Part shown: positions 25,038-31,973 of the stretch, one piece after another | How positions within the stretch are numbered: the first letter of the stretch is position 1 | Layout: each line of letters begins with the position of its first letter | Origin: JANXVR01 sp034667405 | Lineage (GTDB): Bacteria; Actinomycetota; UBA4738; HRBIN12 | Assembly (NCBI GenBank): GCA_034667405.1 | Contig: JAXDJX010000019.1 | Span: 124,001-188,000 of the forward strand | Reading direction: 5' to 3' | Length of the DNA: 64,000 bases | Translations under genes and position numbers: made by a program | The notes under the pieces: generated by a model | Database searches by the model: none | Seen by the model: only the letters and a program-made list of their open reading frames with translations | What the model was told of the DNA's origin: nothing

Positions 25038-25718
25038 CTACGACCACTGCCGTGGATATCGTTCGCGGAGATCCTCCACCAGGTCGGTGAGCCGCTGCAT
25101 GAGCTGGGTTGTCATCTCTTTCACGGCTGCGCGATCGTCGATCTCACCCGCGCGCGAAGAGAAGTCCAACGGCTCGCCCACCGCCGTCCAGACGGGCCTC
25201 CCGAACTTCAGCGAACCCTTCCCCGACTTCTGCCACACCGCTTGCGACCCCCAACTGGCCATGGGGGTGATCGGAACACCCGACATCAGGCTCAAACGAA
25301 CCGTACCGGTCCTGCCCTCCATCGGAAGATGGTCTCCCCGCGTGGTCACGGTGCCCTCCGGGTAGATGACCACCACCTCGCCGCGGTCCAGCGCCTCCTT
25401 GGCTTTGAGCAACGGCGTCACATCGCGGGTACCTCGCGACACGGGGATCTGTCCCGCTCCCCTCATCGCCCGTCCCAACAGGAACACATCGAAGAGCTCC
25501 TGCTTGGCGAGGTATCGCGGCCGACGTCCCGCGTCGATGACGGCGCAGCCATTCGTGAGCGGGTCGAGGTAGGAAAGATGGTTGCAGGCGAGGATCGCGG
25601 GGCCGTCCTTCGGGATGCGCTCCACGTCCTGGACCCGGAGACGGAACCAGAGGCGGATGGGCGGCAGCGCGAGTGTGGTGCAGAGCTGATACCAGGGCTC
25701 GAACCGCGCTCGGGTCAT
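25038..25718 (-). CDS. 1-acyl-sn-glycerol-3-phosphate acyltransferase (PlsC family)
   Basis: A 226-residue acyltransferase of phospholipid synthesis that transfers an acyl chain to lysophosphatidate. The catalytic HX4D is His47-Asp52 (CNHLSYLD), followed by GQIPVSRGT and YPEGTVTTRGD. It is 9 bases after bioY and 10 before the PLP enzyme gene, all on the same strand. Actinobacterial genomes carry several paralogues, so the exact acyl acceptor is uncertain. Confidence 0.9.
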   Translation of the reverse strand: MTRARFEPWYQLCTTLALPPIRLWFRLRVQDVERIPKDGPAILACNHLSYLDPLTNGCAVIDAGRRPRYLAKQELFDVFLLGRAMRGAGQIPVSRGTRDVTPLLKAKEALDRGEVVVIYPEGTVTTRGDHLPMEGRTGTVRLSLMSGVPITPMASWGSQAVWQKSGKGSLKFGRPVWTAVGEPLDFSSRAGEIDDRAAVKEMTTQLMQRLTDLVEDLRERYPRQWS

Positions 25719-25727
25719 CGCGTCTGC

Positions 25728-26369
25728 TTAGGCGCCAGCGTCGCGAGGCCTGACCTGTTTCATGAGCCACCACGCGCCCGGAAGCAGGCCGGCGGCTGCC
25801 AGGAGTTTCATGAAGTCCCCGATGACGTACGGATACAGCCCGAGTTCGTAGGTCGTTTCCCAGCTGACCGGCTTGCCCATGAGTGCAGGCAGCGCGTGAT
25901 GCAACCACGGCACGCCGATCGCATAGATGACCACCTCGCCGAGCAGCATCGCGCCGATGGCGCTTCGGAAGCTGCGATCCCAGCCGCGCCGGGCCAGCCA
26001 GCCGGTCAACGCGCCAGCCAGCACGAAACCCCAGAGGTAGCCCCCGGTCGTGCCGACGAGTTGGATGACCTTGAGCCCGGTGTCGTGTCCCCCGTTCGAG
26101 TTCGTCGCGAAGACCGGCAGGCCGATGACACCCTCCAAGAGATAGAGGAGGACCGTGGCCGTGCCGAGCCCCGGGCCGTACGCCGCGCCGACCAACAACA
26201 CTCCCAGCGTCTGTCCGGTGATCGGCACGGGGCTGAACCCGAGGTGCAGAGATATCTGCGCCAAGCCTGCGAGGAGGGCGCTCCCCACCACCGCGCAGGC
26301 AACCTGGAAGGCGAGCCGAGCGGACGTTCGGGATCTCGGTGGGGCGAGCGTGAGTGCAAGTGTGGACAC
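25728..26369 (-). CDS. bioY: Biotin transporter BioY (ECF S-component)
   Basis: A membrane substrate-binding component for biotin uptake, 213 residues with six hydrophobic segments. The family signature is clear: SPVPITGQTLGVLLVGAA at about 69-86, LLYLLEGVIGLPVF and GTTGGYLWGFVLAGAL. No ecfA or ecfT gene is nearby, so it either works alone, as reported for some BioY proteins, or shares an energising module encoded elsewhere. GTG start with AAGGAGG 9 bases upstream. Two tandem 11-base repeats lie just before this element. Confidence 0.92.
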   Translation of the reverse strand: MSTLALTLAPPRSRTSARLAFQVACAVVGSALLAGLAQISLHLGFSPVPITGQTLGVLLVGAAYGPGLGTATVLLYLLEGVIGLPVFATNSNGGHDTGLKVIQLVGTTGGYLWGFVLAGALTGWLARRGWDRSFRSAIGAMLLGEVVIYAIGVPWLHHALPALMGKPVSWETTYELGLYPYVIGDFMKLLAAAGLLPGAWWLMKQVRPRDAGA

Positions 26370-26385
26370 AGGTATCGGCCTCCTT

Positions 26386-26407
26386 CAGGCGGTTCGCAGG
26401 CGGTTCG
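26386..26407. repeat. Two tandem copies of CAGGCGGTTCG
   Basis: Perfect head-to-tail 11-base repeats in the 89-base divergent gap between bioY and the fbiD/cofC gene, immediately upstream of the bioY ribosome-binding site. It could be an operator or chance slippage. Confidence 0.6.
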
Positions 26408-26458
26408 GCGCCGGCGAGCCGTGAGCTTACCGCGCCGCTCGGCTAGGCTTGTGCACCC

Positions 26459-27103
26459 GTGCGCGCCATCGTCCTGCCCGTGAAATCGCTCTCCGAGGCC
26501 AAGAGCCGCTTGGAGCCGCTCCTCACGCCACTCGAGCGCGGCGTGCTCACGCTCGCGATGCTCGAAGACGTGCTGGACGCCACGCAGGCGTTGGCCGGCT
26601 GGGACACGTGGATCATCTCCCCGGACGAGGCCGTGCTCGAGATCGCCGTCCGCCGCGGCGCTGCACCGATCGTAGAGGAGTCTCCCTCGTTACAGGCCGC
26701 GATGGCGCAGGTCGACGAGGAAGCGATCGGCCGAGGGCTCGACTCCCTCGCGGTGCTGCTTCCCGACACCCCGTTCGTCACGGCGTCGGCGTTGACCCGG
26801 GCACTGCACACGCTCGGTCCGATCGTCCTGGGCCCGGCGACGGATGGTGCCGGGACCAATCTTCTGGTCCGCCGGCCCCCGAGCGTTCTACCGGCTCGCT
26901 TCGGTCCCGATTCCTACCGCCGGCACCTTCAGGGGGCCGCTGAGGCGGAGATCCCGACCTCGGTGGTCGAGCTTCCCGAGATCGGCTTCGACCTGGACCT
27001 GCCCGGCGATATCCTCACCGTCCTGGACGCCCCGCGGAGTGGACGCACCCGCGAAGTCTGCGAGGATATGGACCTGCGTTCGCGCATCGCCGTCAAAGCC
27101 TGA
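26459..27103 (+). CDS. Phospholactate/phosphoenolpyruvate guanylyltransferase of F420 synthesis (FbiD/CofC)
   Basis: A 214-residue nucleotidyltransferase of the CofC family. The opening MRAIVLPVKSLSEAKSRLEPLL contains the conserved lysines of the GTP site, and LLPDTPFVTA and GTNLLVRRPP follow. CofC activates 2-phospholactate; its actinobacterial counterpart FbiD activates PEP, making the side-chain precursor of cofactor F420. The M. tuberculosis orthologue Rv2983 lies in the same neighbourhood. A TAGGCT box is 9 bases before the GTG, suggesting a very short leader. The presence of this gene implies F420 use. Confidence 0.9.
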   Translation: MRAIVLPVKSLSEAKSRLEPLLTPLERGVLTLAMLEDVLDATQALAGWDTWIISPDEAVLEIAVRRGAAPIVEESPSLQAAMAQVDEEAIGRGLDSLAVLLPDTPFVTASALTRALHTLGPIVLGPATDGAGTNLLVRRPPSVLPARFGPDSYRRHLQGAAEAEIPTSVVELPEIGFDLDLPGDILTVLDAPRSGRTREVCEDMDLRSRIAVKA

Positions 27104-27111
27104 GGAGAACC

Positions 27112-27321
27112 GTGGCTCAAGGAACCGTGAAGCACTACGACGAATCCGGACGAACCGGCTCGCTGCTCATGGACGACCGCACTGAGGTCGGCATCGATCC
27201 AACATCGACGGAGGGGCAGGGCATCCGGCTGTTGCGGCTGGGGCAGCGGGTTATCTTCGACCTCGGGGACGAGTCGGGACGGAAGGTCGCTCGCCGGCTC
27301 CGCTTGGTGACGTTCGAGTAG
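27112..27321 (+). CDS. Cold-shock-like OB-fold protein
   Basis: A 69-residue small protein with a pattern like the cold-shock domain (GTVKHYDESGRTGSLLMDD, then GQRVIFDL). The aromatic RNP1/RNP2 residues are poorly conserved (KHYDESGRTGSL in place of KWFNxxKGFGFI), so strong nucleic-acid binding is uncertain. It starts with GTG, preceded by GAGGAGA, 8 bases after the fbiD/cofC gene. Its TAG stop abuts the HU gene's stop on the other strand with no base between. Confidence 0.7.
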   Translation: MAQGTVKHYDESGRTGSLLMDDRTEVGIDPTSTEGQGIRLLRLGQRVIFDLGDESGRKVARRLRLVTFE

Positions 27322-27615
27322 CTAGCGTCGCTTCTTCCCGCCGAGCACCGCCGCGCGGAACTCCTTGCCCGGTGTGAACGACGGCAGATCCCGAGGCGGC
27401 ACCACGATCGGCACATCGGGCTGACGCGGATTGCGAGCGACACGCTGGTTCCGATGCTTCTTCTCGAACGTTCCGAAATCCGCAAGGGTCACGCGCTCGC
27501 CCTTGACCACCGTGTCGCGGACCGTGTCGATCGCCGCGTCGACGGCTCGCGCGGCGTCGGCTTTGCTCAAGCCGGTGCGCTTGGAAACCTCTGCGGCCAA
27601 ACCACCCTTGTTCAT
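27322..27615 (-). CDS. hup: HU-family DNA-binding protein
   Basis: A 97-residue nucleoid protein starting MNKGGLAAEVSKRTGLSKAD. It shows DFGTFEKKHRNQRVARNPR, the DNA-clamp arm typical of HU/IHF, and ends in a short basic tail. Unlike mycobacterial HupB it has no long Lys/Ala repeat domain. AAAGGGAG lies before the ATG, and a good sigma-70-like promoter is at 27649-27678. It is convergent with the cold-shock-like gene. Confidence 0.95.
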   Translation of the reverse strand: MNKGGLAAEVSKRTGLSKADAARAVDAAIDTVRDTVVKGERVTLADFGTFEKKHRNQRVARNPRQPDVPIVVPPRDLPSFTPGKEFRAAVLGGKKRR

Positions 27616-27648
27616 CGAAGCTCCCTTTCGTTGCCGTCCCGTACGACC

Positions 27649-27678
27649 AACGTAGCCGCATGTTGGGAGCCGGGTCAA
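27649..27678 (-). promoter_or_regulatory. HU gene promoter TTGACC-N18-TACGTT
   Basis: On the minus strand, TTGACC (27673-27678), an 18-base spacer and TACGTT (27649-27654). Both boxes match the sigma-70-type consensus well. The leader of about 27 bases carries the ribosome-binding site. Confidence 0.6.
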
Positions 27679-27743
27679 ACCCACGTCGCGCTCTGGTTCG
27701 AGCTCGGGCGAGAGGCGACTTGGTAGCATCGACCTCGCTCCAT

Positions 27744-27814
27744 TGGCCCGTGGTGTAACGGTAGCACGAGTGATTCTGGATCACTTAGTCTTGGTTCGAA
27801 TCCAGGCGGGCCAG
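27744..27814 (+). tRNA. tRNA-Gln (CTG anticodon)
   Basis: All four arms fold: acceptor TGGCCCG/CGGGCCA, D-stem GTGT/GCAC, anticodon stem AGTGA/TCACT around loop TTCTGGA (anticodon CTG), and T-arm with TTCGAAT. The U1-A72 pair is typical of tRNA-Gln. CCA is not encoded. A TAGCAT box 16 bases upstream may be its -10. With GltX and GatCAB in the same window, charging is probably by the Glu-tRNA-Gln transamidation route. Confidence 0.95.
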
Positions 27815-27817
27815 CTG

Positions 27818-27839
27818 CGTCTGATCGCTCAGTCAGACG
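27818..27839. terminator. Hairpin after tRNA-Gln, possibly bidirectional
   Basis: A perfect 7-base stem (CGTCTGA/TCAGACG) with an 8-base loop, starting 4 bases after the tRNA and overlapping the stop codon of the convergent small gene. No T-run follows, so intrinsic termination is plausible but not shown. Confidence 0.4.
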
Positions 27840-28020
27840 TCTCTGAGGGCGGGCGTTCGAACCCAACGCACCTGAGAACAGGGAGTCTGGGGTATCGCAC
27901 CATCCGTGGATCCCACTCCGCGCGGAGACATCGCAGGAAGACGCTGCCGCGCTTGGTTCGGTTCGACTTCGCGTGACGGCAGTCGACGCAGAGTCCGGCG
28001 TTCGCCGGGATCTCGAGCAC
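27829..28020 (-). CDS. Small four-cysteine protein, probable metal-binding
   Basis: A 63-residue protein (GTG start) with Cys11, Cys14, Cys31 and Cys51 in the arrangement CVDCRHA...FLRC...YPRLPVLRCVGFE. I recall unnamed short proteins with this C-x2-C, RGSxFxxC and YPxLPVxxC pattern in many bacteria; they look like zinc ribbons. No ribosome-binding site is seen. CATACT sits 6 bases before the GTG, so a leaderless start is possible. It is divergent from the GNAT gene with 25 bases between, and its end overlaps the post-tRNA hairpin. Confidence 0.65.
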   Translation of the reverse strand: MLEIPANAGLCVDCRHAKSNRTKRGSVFLRCLRAEWDPRMVRYPRLPVLRCVGFERPPSETSD

Positions 28021-28045
28021 GGTCAGAGTATGCGGGGAGAGCGCG

Positions 28046-28522
28046 ATGGTGCAGGTGAAGACGCGGCCCATGACAGCGCAGGAGTTCGACCTGTGGCGGA
28101 TGCCCCAGATCGTCGAATACGCGGCCGAGATGGCACGCAACGCCGGCCGCACGACCGAGGAGCTCATGGCGCAGAGCGAGCGGGAATTCGACGCGTTGCT
28201 TCCTCAAGGGTCCGGCACCCAGGGACACCGGCTCCTGGTGGCCGAGGACGTCGCGACCGGCGAACGTATCGGCTGGCTCTGGATCGCCGAACGGGATTCG
28301 GACGCGGGAACGGTCGCGTGGATCTACGACATCGTGGTGAACGAAGCTCTGCGCGGGAATGGGTACGGACGTGCGCTGATGGCGCAGGCAGAGATCCACG
28401 CGAAGGAGATGGGCCTGCACCGCATCGAACTCAACGTGTTCGCCGACAACGAGATCGCAAGATCGCTCTACGGTTCGGCCGGATACCGTGAGACCGCGCG
28501 ACAGTTGGCGAAGGACCTCTGA
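28046..28522 (+). CDS. GNAT-family N-acetyltransferase
   Basis: A 158-residue acetyltransferase. The acetyl-CoA pyrophosphate loop RGNGYGRALM is at about 110-119, followed by HRIELNVFADNEIARSLYGSAGY, typical of the family's C-terminal part. The N-terminal half varies and would set the substrate, which cannot be inferred. The ATG has GGGGAGAG just upstream. It lies between the two tRNA genes. Confidence 0.88.
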   Translation: MVQVKTRPMTAQEFDLWRMPQIVEYAAEMARNAGRTTEELMAQSEREFDALLPQGSGTQGHRLLVAEDVATGERIGWLWIAERDSDAGTVAWIYDIVVNEALRGNGYGRALMAQAEIHAKEMGLHRIELNVFADNEIARSLYGSAGYRETARQLAKDL

Positions 28523-28576
28523 GCTGGGGCAACGAGGCCGCCTTGCTACACTCTCCCGGCCGCCCACGCCCGGCGC

Positions 28577-28652
28577 GGTCCCATCGTCTAGGGGCCTAGG
28601 ACACCACCCTCTCAAGGTGGAGACACGGGTTCGAATCCCGTTGGGACTACCA
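28577..28652 (+). tRNA. tRNA-Glu (CTC anticodon)
   Basis: Acceptor GGTCCCA/TGGGACT (first pair G-U), anticodon stem CCACC/GGTGG around loop CTCTCAA (anticodon CTC), and T-arm ACGGG-TTCGAAT-CCCGT. The sequence TACCA at the end suggests an encoded CCA (28650-28652). A TACACT box is upstream near 28548. Confidence 0.95.
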
Positions 28653-28663
28653 CCCGCGCAAGG

Positions 28664-30520
28664 TCACACGGTGACGGACACGGGGAGCCGGAGAGCGCCG
28701 TCCGCGGCCTCTTCCTGCATCAGGGCGTGGAGCCGCTGGGCGGACATCGGGTGCGCGAAGAAGAATCCCTGGCACGACTCGCACCCAAGTGCAGCGACCT
28801 CCCCGTGTTGTTCCGCCGTCTCCACGCCCTCTGCCACGACGGTCATGCCGAGCACGTGCGTGAGGTTCACCACCGCCGACACGATCGCAGAGGCCGTTGG
28901 ATTCCCGAGGTCGGCGATGAACCCCTGGTCGATCTTCACGACATCCACGGGGAAGCGCCGGAGCCGCTTGAACCATGAGTAGCCGGTACCGAAATCGTCC
29001 AGTGCCACGGAGACGCCGAGCCCTCGCAGATCACCGAGGACCATCAGCGCGCGATTCGGGTCTTGGAGGAAGACGCTCTCTGTCACCTCGAGCGTCAGAA
29101 CACGCGGATCGGTATCGGTCTCGGAAAGGACCCCGGCAACGACTCCCGGGAAGTCCTCCGACATCAGTTGATGAGGGGAGACATTGACGGAGAGCATCAG
29201 TTCCTCGCGGCGCACATCGTGCCACTGGTGCCTGTCCCAGCAAGCCTGTTCCAGCACCCAGCGCCCGATCTCGTCGATGAGTCCGGATTGCTCGGCCAGC
29301 GGCACGATCGTCTCCGGCGACACCAGTCCGCGGGTCGGGTGGTCCCATCGAAGGAGGGCTTCAACACCGGTCACCCGGCCGTCGGTCGTCCCGACGATCG
29401 GCTGATATTCGTTCCGAAGCTCGTGGCGGGCCAACGCGCCACGGAGTTCTTGCTGCAGGCTGACGCGACGCTGGGTCGCGTCCTGCGCGCGCAGGTCGAT
29501 GATCTGATGGCGGCCCCCACCGTCGCCCTTGGCCTGGTACATCGCGGCGTCCGCGTCTTGGAGGATCCGCTCCGGCACGTCGACGCCGGGCCCCGAGAAC
29601 GCGATCCCGACGCTCGCGGAGATCCGTACCTCTTGGCCGGACATATTGAACGGCGCGCTCATAGACGTGTCGATGCGCGAGGCGAGCACTTCGACGATGT
29701 CGGCCTCGTCCAGGTCCTCACACAACATGACGAACTCATCGCCCGACATCCGCGCCAGGGTGTCCCCCGGCCGAACCAAGCCACTGAGTCGGATCGCAAC
29801 CGCCTTGAGCAGCCGATCCCCCACCTGGTGCCCGAAGGTGTCGTTCACCTCCTTGAACCGATCCATGTCAACGAACAGGATCGCCACCTTCTTGCCGGAA
29901 CGGCCCGCCCGCAGCACCGCGTGGTCGAGGCGCTGCACCAACAGCACTCGGTTGGGCAACCCGGTCAGCGCATCGTGCAGGGCGCTCTCCCTGAAGCGAT
30001 CGGCCGACTCGCGCAGGTCGGCGCGCGACTGCGCGTTCACTACGTACGCGGCCGCAACGTCCGCGAGCGTCTGCGCGACTGCCATCGTGGGCTCATCCAG
30101 GGCACCCGGCTCGTCACGGTAGAGGTCAAGCGCTCCGAGTCGGGCGTTGCCTTGGTGGAGCGGGAACGTGAACACCGCTTTGAGCCCCATCCGCTCGGCC
30201 CGGGGCGAGAACCTCGGGAACATCCGGTCGTCCCGGAGGTCCGGAACGCTGACGGAACCACCGGTATTGAACGCCGCCAAGCACGGCCCCTCGTCGACTT
30301 CGGTCTGCAGCTTCTCGTAGATCAACGCGGACGCGTTCGAGGCGGCAACATATCGGGGCTGGGTTCCCTCGGTAATGAGCGTCACCCCGGCGCCGCTGAT
30401 CGGCATGATCTCGACGATCCGCTTCACCAGGTGGTCCAGGATGGATTGGATCGGGAAATCGGTGCCCAAGGTTCGGGCAAATTCACTCAGAACGCTGGAA
30501 AGTTCTCGGTCGCTGGCCAT
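28664..30520 (-). CDS. GAF-GGDEF-EAL cyclic-di-GMP signalling protein
   Basis: A 618-residue cytosolic protein. A GAF sensor domain (about 20-165) is followed by a GGDEF domain whose signature reads SGDEF, and then a complete EAL domain. The diguanylate cyclase inhibitory site RxxD (RPGD) lies 5 residues before SGDEF. The EAL domain keeps EALLRW, NVSPHQL, LEVTES, LDDFGTGY, the VKID lysine and AEGVET, so phosphodiesterase activity is likely; SGDEF may be active, weak or regulatory. The gene is monocistronic and its end lies 11 bases from tRNA-Glu. Confidence 0.92.
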   Translation of the reverse strand: MASDRELSSVLSEFARTLGTDFPIQSILDHLVKRIVEIMPISGAGVTLITEGTQPRYVAASNASALIYEKLQTEVDEGPCLAAFNTGGSVSVPDLRDDRMFPRFSPRAERMGLKAVFTFPLHQGNARLGALDLYRDEPGALDEPTMAVAQTLADVAAAYVVNAQSRADLRESADRFRESALHDALTGLPNRVLLVQRLDHAVLRAGRSGKKVAILFVDMDRFKEVNDTFGHQVGDRLLKAVAIRLSGLVRPGDTLARMSGDEFVMLCEDLDEADIVEVLASRIDTSMSAPFNMSGQEVRISASVGIAFSGPGVDVPERILQDADAAMYQAKGDGGGRHQIIDLRAQDATQRRVSLQQELRGALARHELRNEYQPIVGTTDGRVTGVEALLRWDHPTRGLVSPETIVPLAEQSGLIDEIGRWVLEQACWDRHQWHDVRREELMLSVNVSPHQLMSEDFPGVVAGVLSETDTDPRVLTLEVTESVFLQDPNRALMVLGDLRGLGVSVALDDFGTGYSWFKRLRRFPVDVVKIDQGFIADLGNPTASAIVSAVVNLTHVLGMTVVAEGVETAEQHGEVAALGCESCQGFFFAHPMSAQRLHALMQEEAADGALRLPVSVTV

Positions 30521-30666
30521 CGTTGTGCCCCTCAGATCGCGGCATCGTACGGAGCGCTACGTGCACGGAATCCGTCGCCCGAATGGCTGGGGGCTTTGAC
30601 CAAGACGGCCGTCTGCTGGGGACGCCTCTTCCACCACGTTACGGCCACTACCCTCCGAAGACAACT

Positions 30667-30686
30667 CCCTGGGATGAAACCCCGGG
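30667..30686 (-). terminator. Weak hairpin after the cNMP-binding gene
   Basis: CCC-T-GGG...CCC-C-GGG forms two 3-base stem blocks with one mismatch and a 6-base loop, 9 bases past the stop of the upstream gene. The rest of the 174-base gap to the GGDEF-EAL gene shows no other recognisable element, and nothing that looks like a c-di-GMP riboswitch. Confidence 0.25.
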
Positions 30687-30694
30687 CCGTTCGT

Positions 30695-31129
30695 CTAGCT
30701 GGCCATCCACGCGTCGATGCGCTGTTCCACCTCGCGGAGGCGGCCGATCGCGGCCTTGAGCATCGCCACGGCGACGGTCGGGTGCTGCAGCAAGAAGGAT
30801 TGGAAGTCCTCCGCAGGGATCTTGAGCGCTCGGACGTCCTCGTGGGCCTTCACCGTCGCCATCCTGCGGCTGTCGGTGATCAGGGCCATCTCACCGAAGA
30901 ACCCCCCGGCCTTCAGGTCGTGGTAGCGCCCGCCCACTTCAACGCGCGCCACGCCCTCAAGGACGATGTACATCCCGTCGCCCACGTCCCCTTCCTCGAC
31001 GATGGCGGAGCCGGCGGCGAACGACGCTTCTTGTCCGACCCCGAGGATCCCCTCGAGGTCTTCGGGGGAGAGCTTCGAGAAGAACGGCATGCTCGCGAGA
31101 GCCTGCGTCTCGATCCCTGGCCCGCTCAT
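30695..31129 (-). CDS. Cyclic nucleotide-binding domain protein
   Basis: A 144-residue protein consisting of a single cNMP-binding beta-roll. The phosphate-binding cassette is FFGEMALITDSRRMATV (about 87-103), where Glu and Arg contact the cyclic phosphate, and a C-terminal helix follows. There is no DNA-binding or catalytic domain, so it must act through a partner. GGAAGGGG precedes the ATG, and TAGAAT (31161-31166) is a good -10 candidate. It is next to the c-di-GMP protein gene, which may hint at linked nucleotide signalling. Confidence 0.88.
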   Translation of the reverse strand: MSGPGIETQALASMPFFSKLSPEDLEGILGVGQEASFAAGSAIVEEGDVGDGMYIVLEGVARVEVGGRYHDLKAGGFFGEMALITDSRRMATVKAHEDVRALKIPAEDFQSFLLQHPTVAVAMLKAAIGRLREVEQRIDAWMAS

Positions 31130-31193
31130 CCGTCCCCTTCCGTCGTCATCATCCGGGGGATTCTACCCACGTCGCGAGACGGTTCCGCGCGCT

Positions 31194-31934
31194 TCAACAG
31201 TTGATCGTGACCCACTGGGGCTTCGGGCCGATAGGGACTCCAGCGGCCCTCGCCTTGTCCTTCAGCAGGGTTCGGTAGGTCTGCATGTCACGGCGGATGA
31301 AGTCGCTGTGGGTCTGGCAGCGCCAGCTCGGATAGAGCTCGTGGTGGTAGGGGCTGTTGCGGTTCTCGTTATGGCCGATCACATCGCGAACCTGGATGTC
31401 GTACTTCGCCATGAGCCATAGCGTGAGCTGCAGGGACGAACGCATCTGCGCCGCGTTGTTCAGCACCTGCTTGTCGCTCGTGCCGACGTGCTCGATGCCG
31501 AACGCGGTGTAGTTGAGCCCCACGGTGTGACGGCACCGGATGCCCAGCGGGATCGTCTGCCGGATGGTGCCGTCCTTGCCGATGATGAATTGCGAACACA
31601 CCCCTGGAAGTTCGCCGAGGTCCGGCACGTTCGCAGCGAAGTAGTTCCATGCGCTCTGCCAGGAGGTGCCGTCCGTGTAGTGCTCGACGATCACGTGCGG
31701 ATGGGTCAGGTGGTACGTCCTCACGCCGTAATGACGTTTGGAATACGCCGCCATCTGATCTTTGCGTTTCTGTCCGAACGGGATGAACTTCTGCACGATG
31801 TGCGGCTTGAGGTCGGCAGCCGTCGTGCGCGGTCGCGTGCCGGCTGCCTGGTCGCGCGCGATGGCGACGTTAGAGAGACCGATCAGACTGACGCAGACAA
31901 GGGTCGCGATGAAGACGCGTGGCGATCTCGACAT
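31194..31934 (-). CDS. Secreted N-acetylmuramoyl-L-alanine amidase (Amidase_2/PGRP type)
   Basis: A 246-residue exported peptidoglycan amidase. The signal peptide ends near ARD at 25-27. The domain shows VIVEHYTDG with the first zinc histidine, RHTVGLNYTAFGIEHVG, DVIGHNENR, and a C-terminal HSDF that may be the last ligand. It would cleave the amide between MurNAc and the stem peptide, or bind peptidoglycan. TAGGCT with 6 bases before the ATG suggests a leaderless transcript. gltX ends 39 bases upstream. Confidence 0.85.
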   Translation of the reverse strand: MSRSPRVFIATLVCVSLIGLSNVAIARDQAAGTRPRTTAADLKPHIVQKFIPFGQKRKDQMAAYSKRHYGVRTYHLTHPHVIVEHYTDGTSWQSAWNYFAANVPDLGELPGVCSQFIIGKDGTIRQTIPLGIRCRHTVGLNYTAFGIEHVGTSDKQVLNNAAQMRSSLQLTLWLMAKYDIQVRDVIGHNENRNSPYHHELYPSWRCQTHSDFIRRDMQTYRTLLKDKARAAGVPIGPKPQWVTINC

Positions 31935-31940
31935 GCACCT

Positions 31941-31946
31941 AGCCTA
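31941..31946 (-). promoter_or_regulatory. Leaderless-type -10 box (TAGGCT) for the amidase
   Basis: TAGGCT on the minus strand, then AGGTGC and the ATG at 31934, a 6-base spacer. Confidence 0.45.
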
Positions 31947-31973
31947 CTGCCGCTCGCGCGCCAAGCCCGTTCC

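Noticed and set aside
27850..27870. T-arm-like GTTCGAACC suggesting another tRNA
   Set aside because: No acceptor, D or anticodon arm can be built around it. It lies inside the small four-cysteine gene.
30521..30694. Possible c-di-GMP riboswitch ahead of the GGDEF-EAL gene
   Set aside because: The conserved aptamer sequence was not found in the 174-base gap. Only a weak hairpin after the preceding gene is present.
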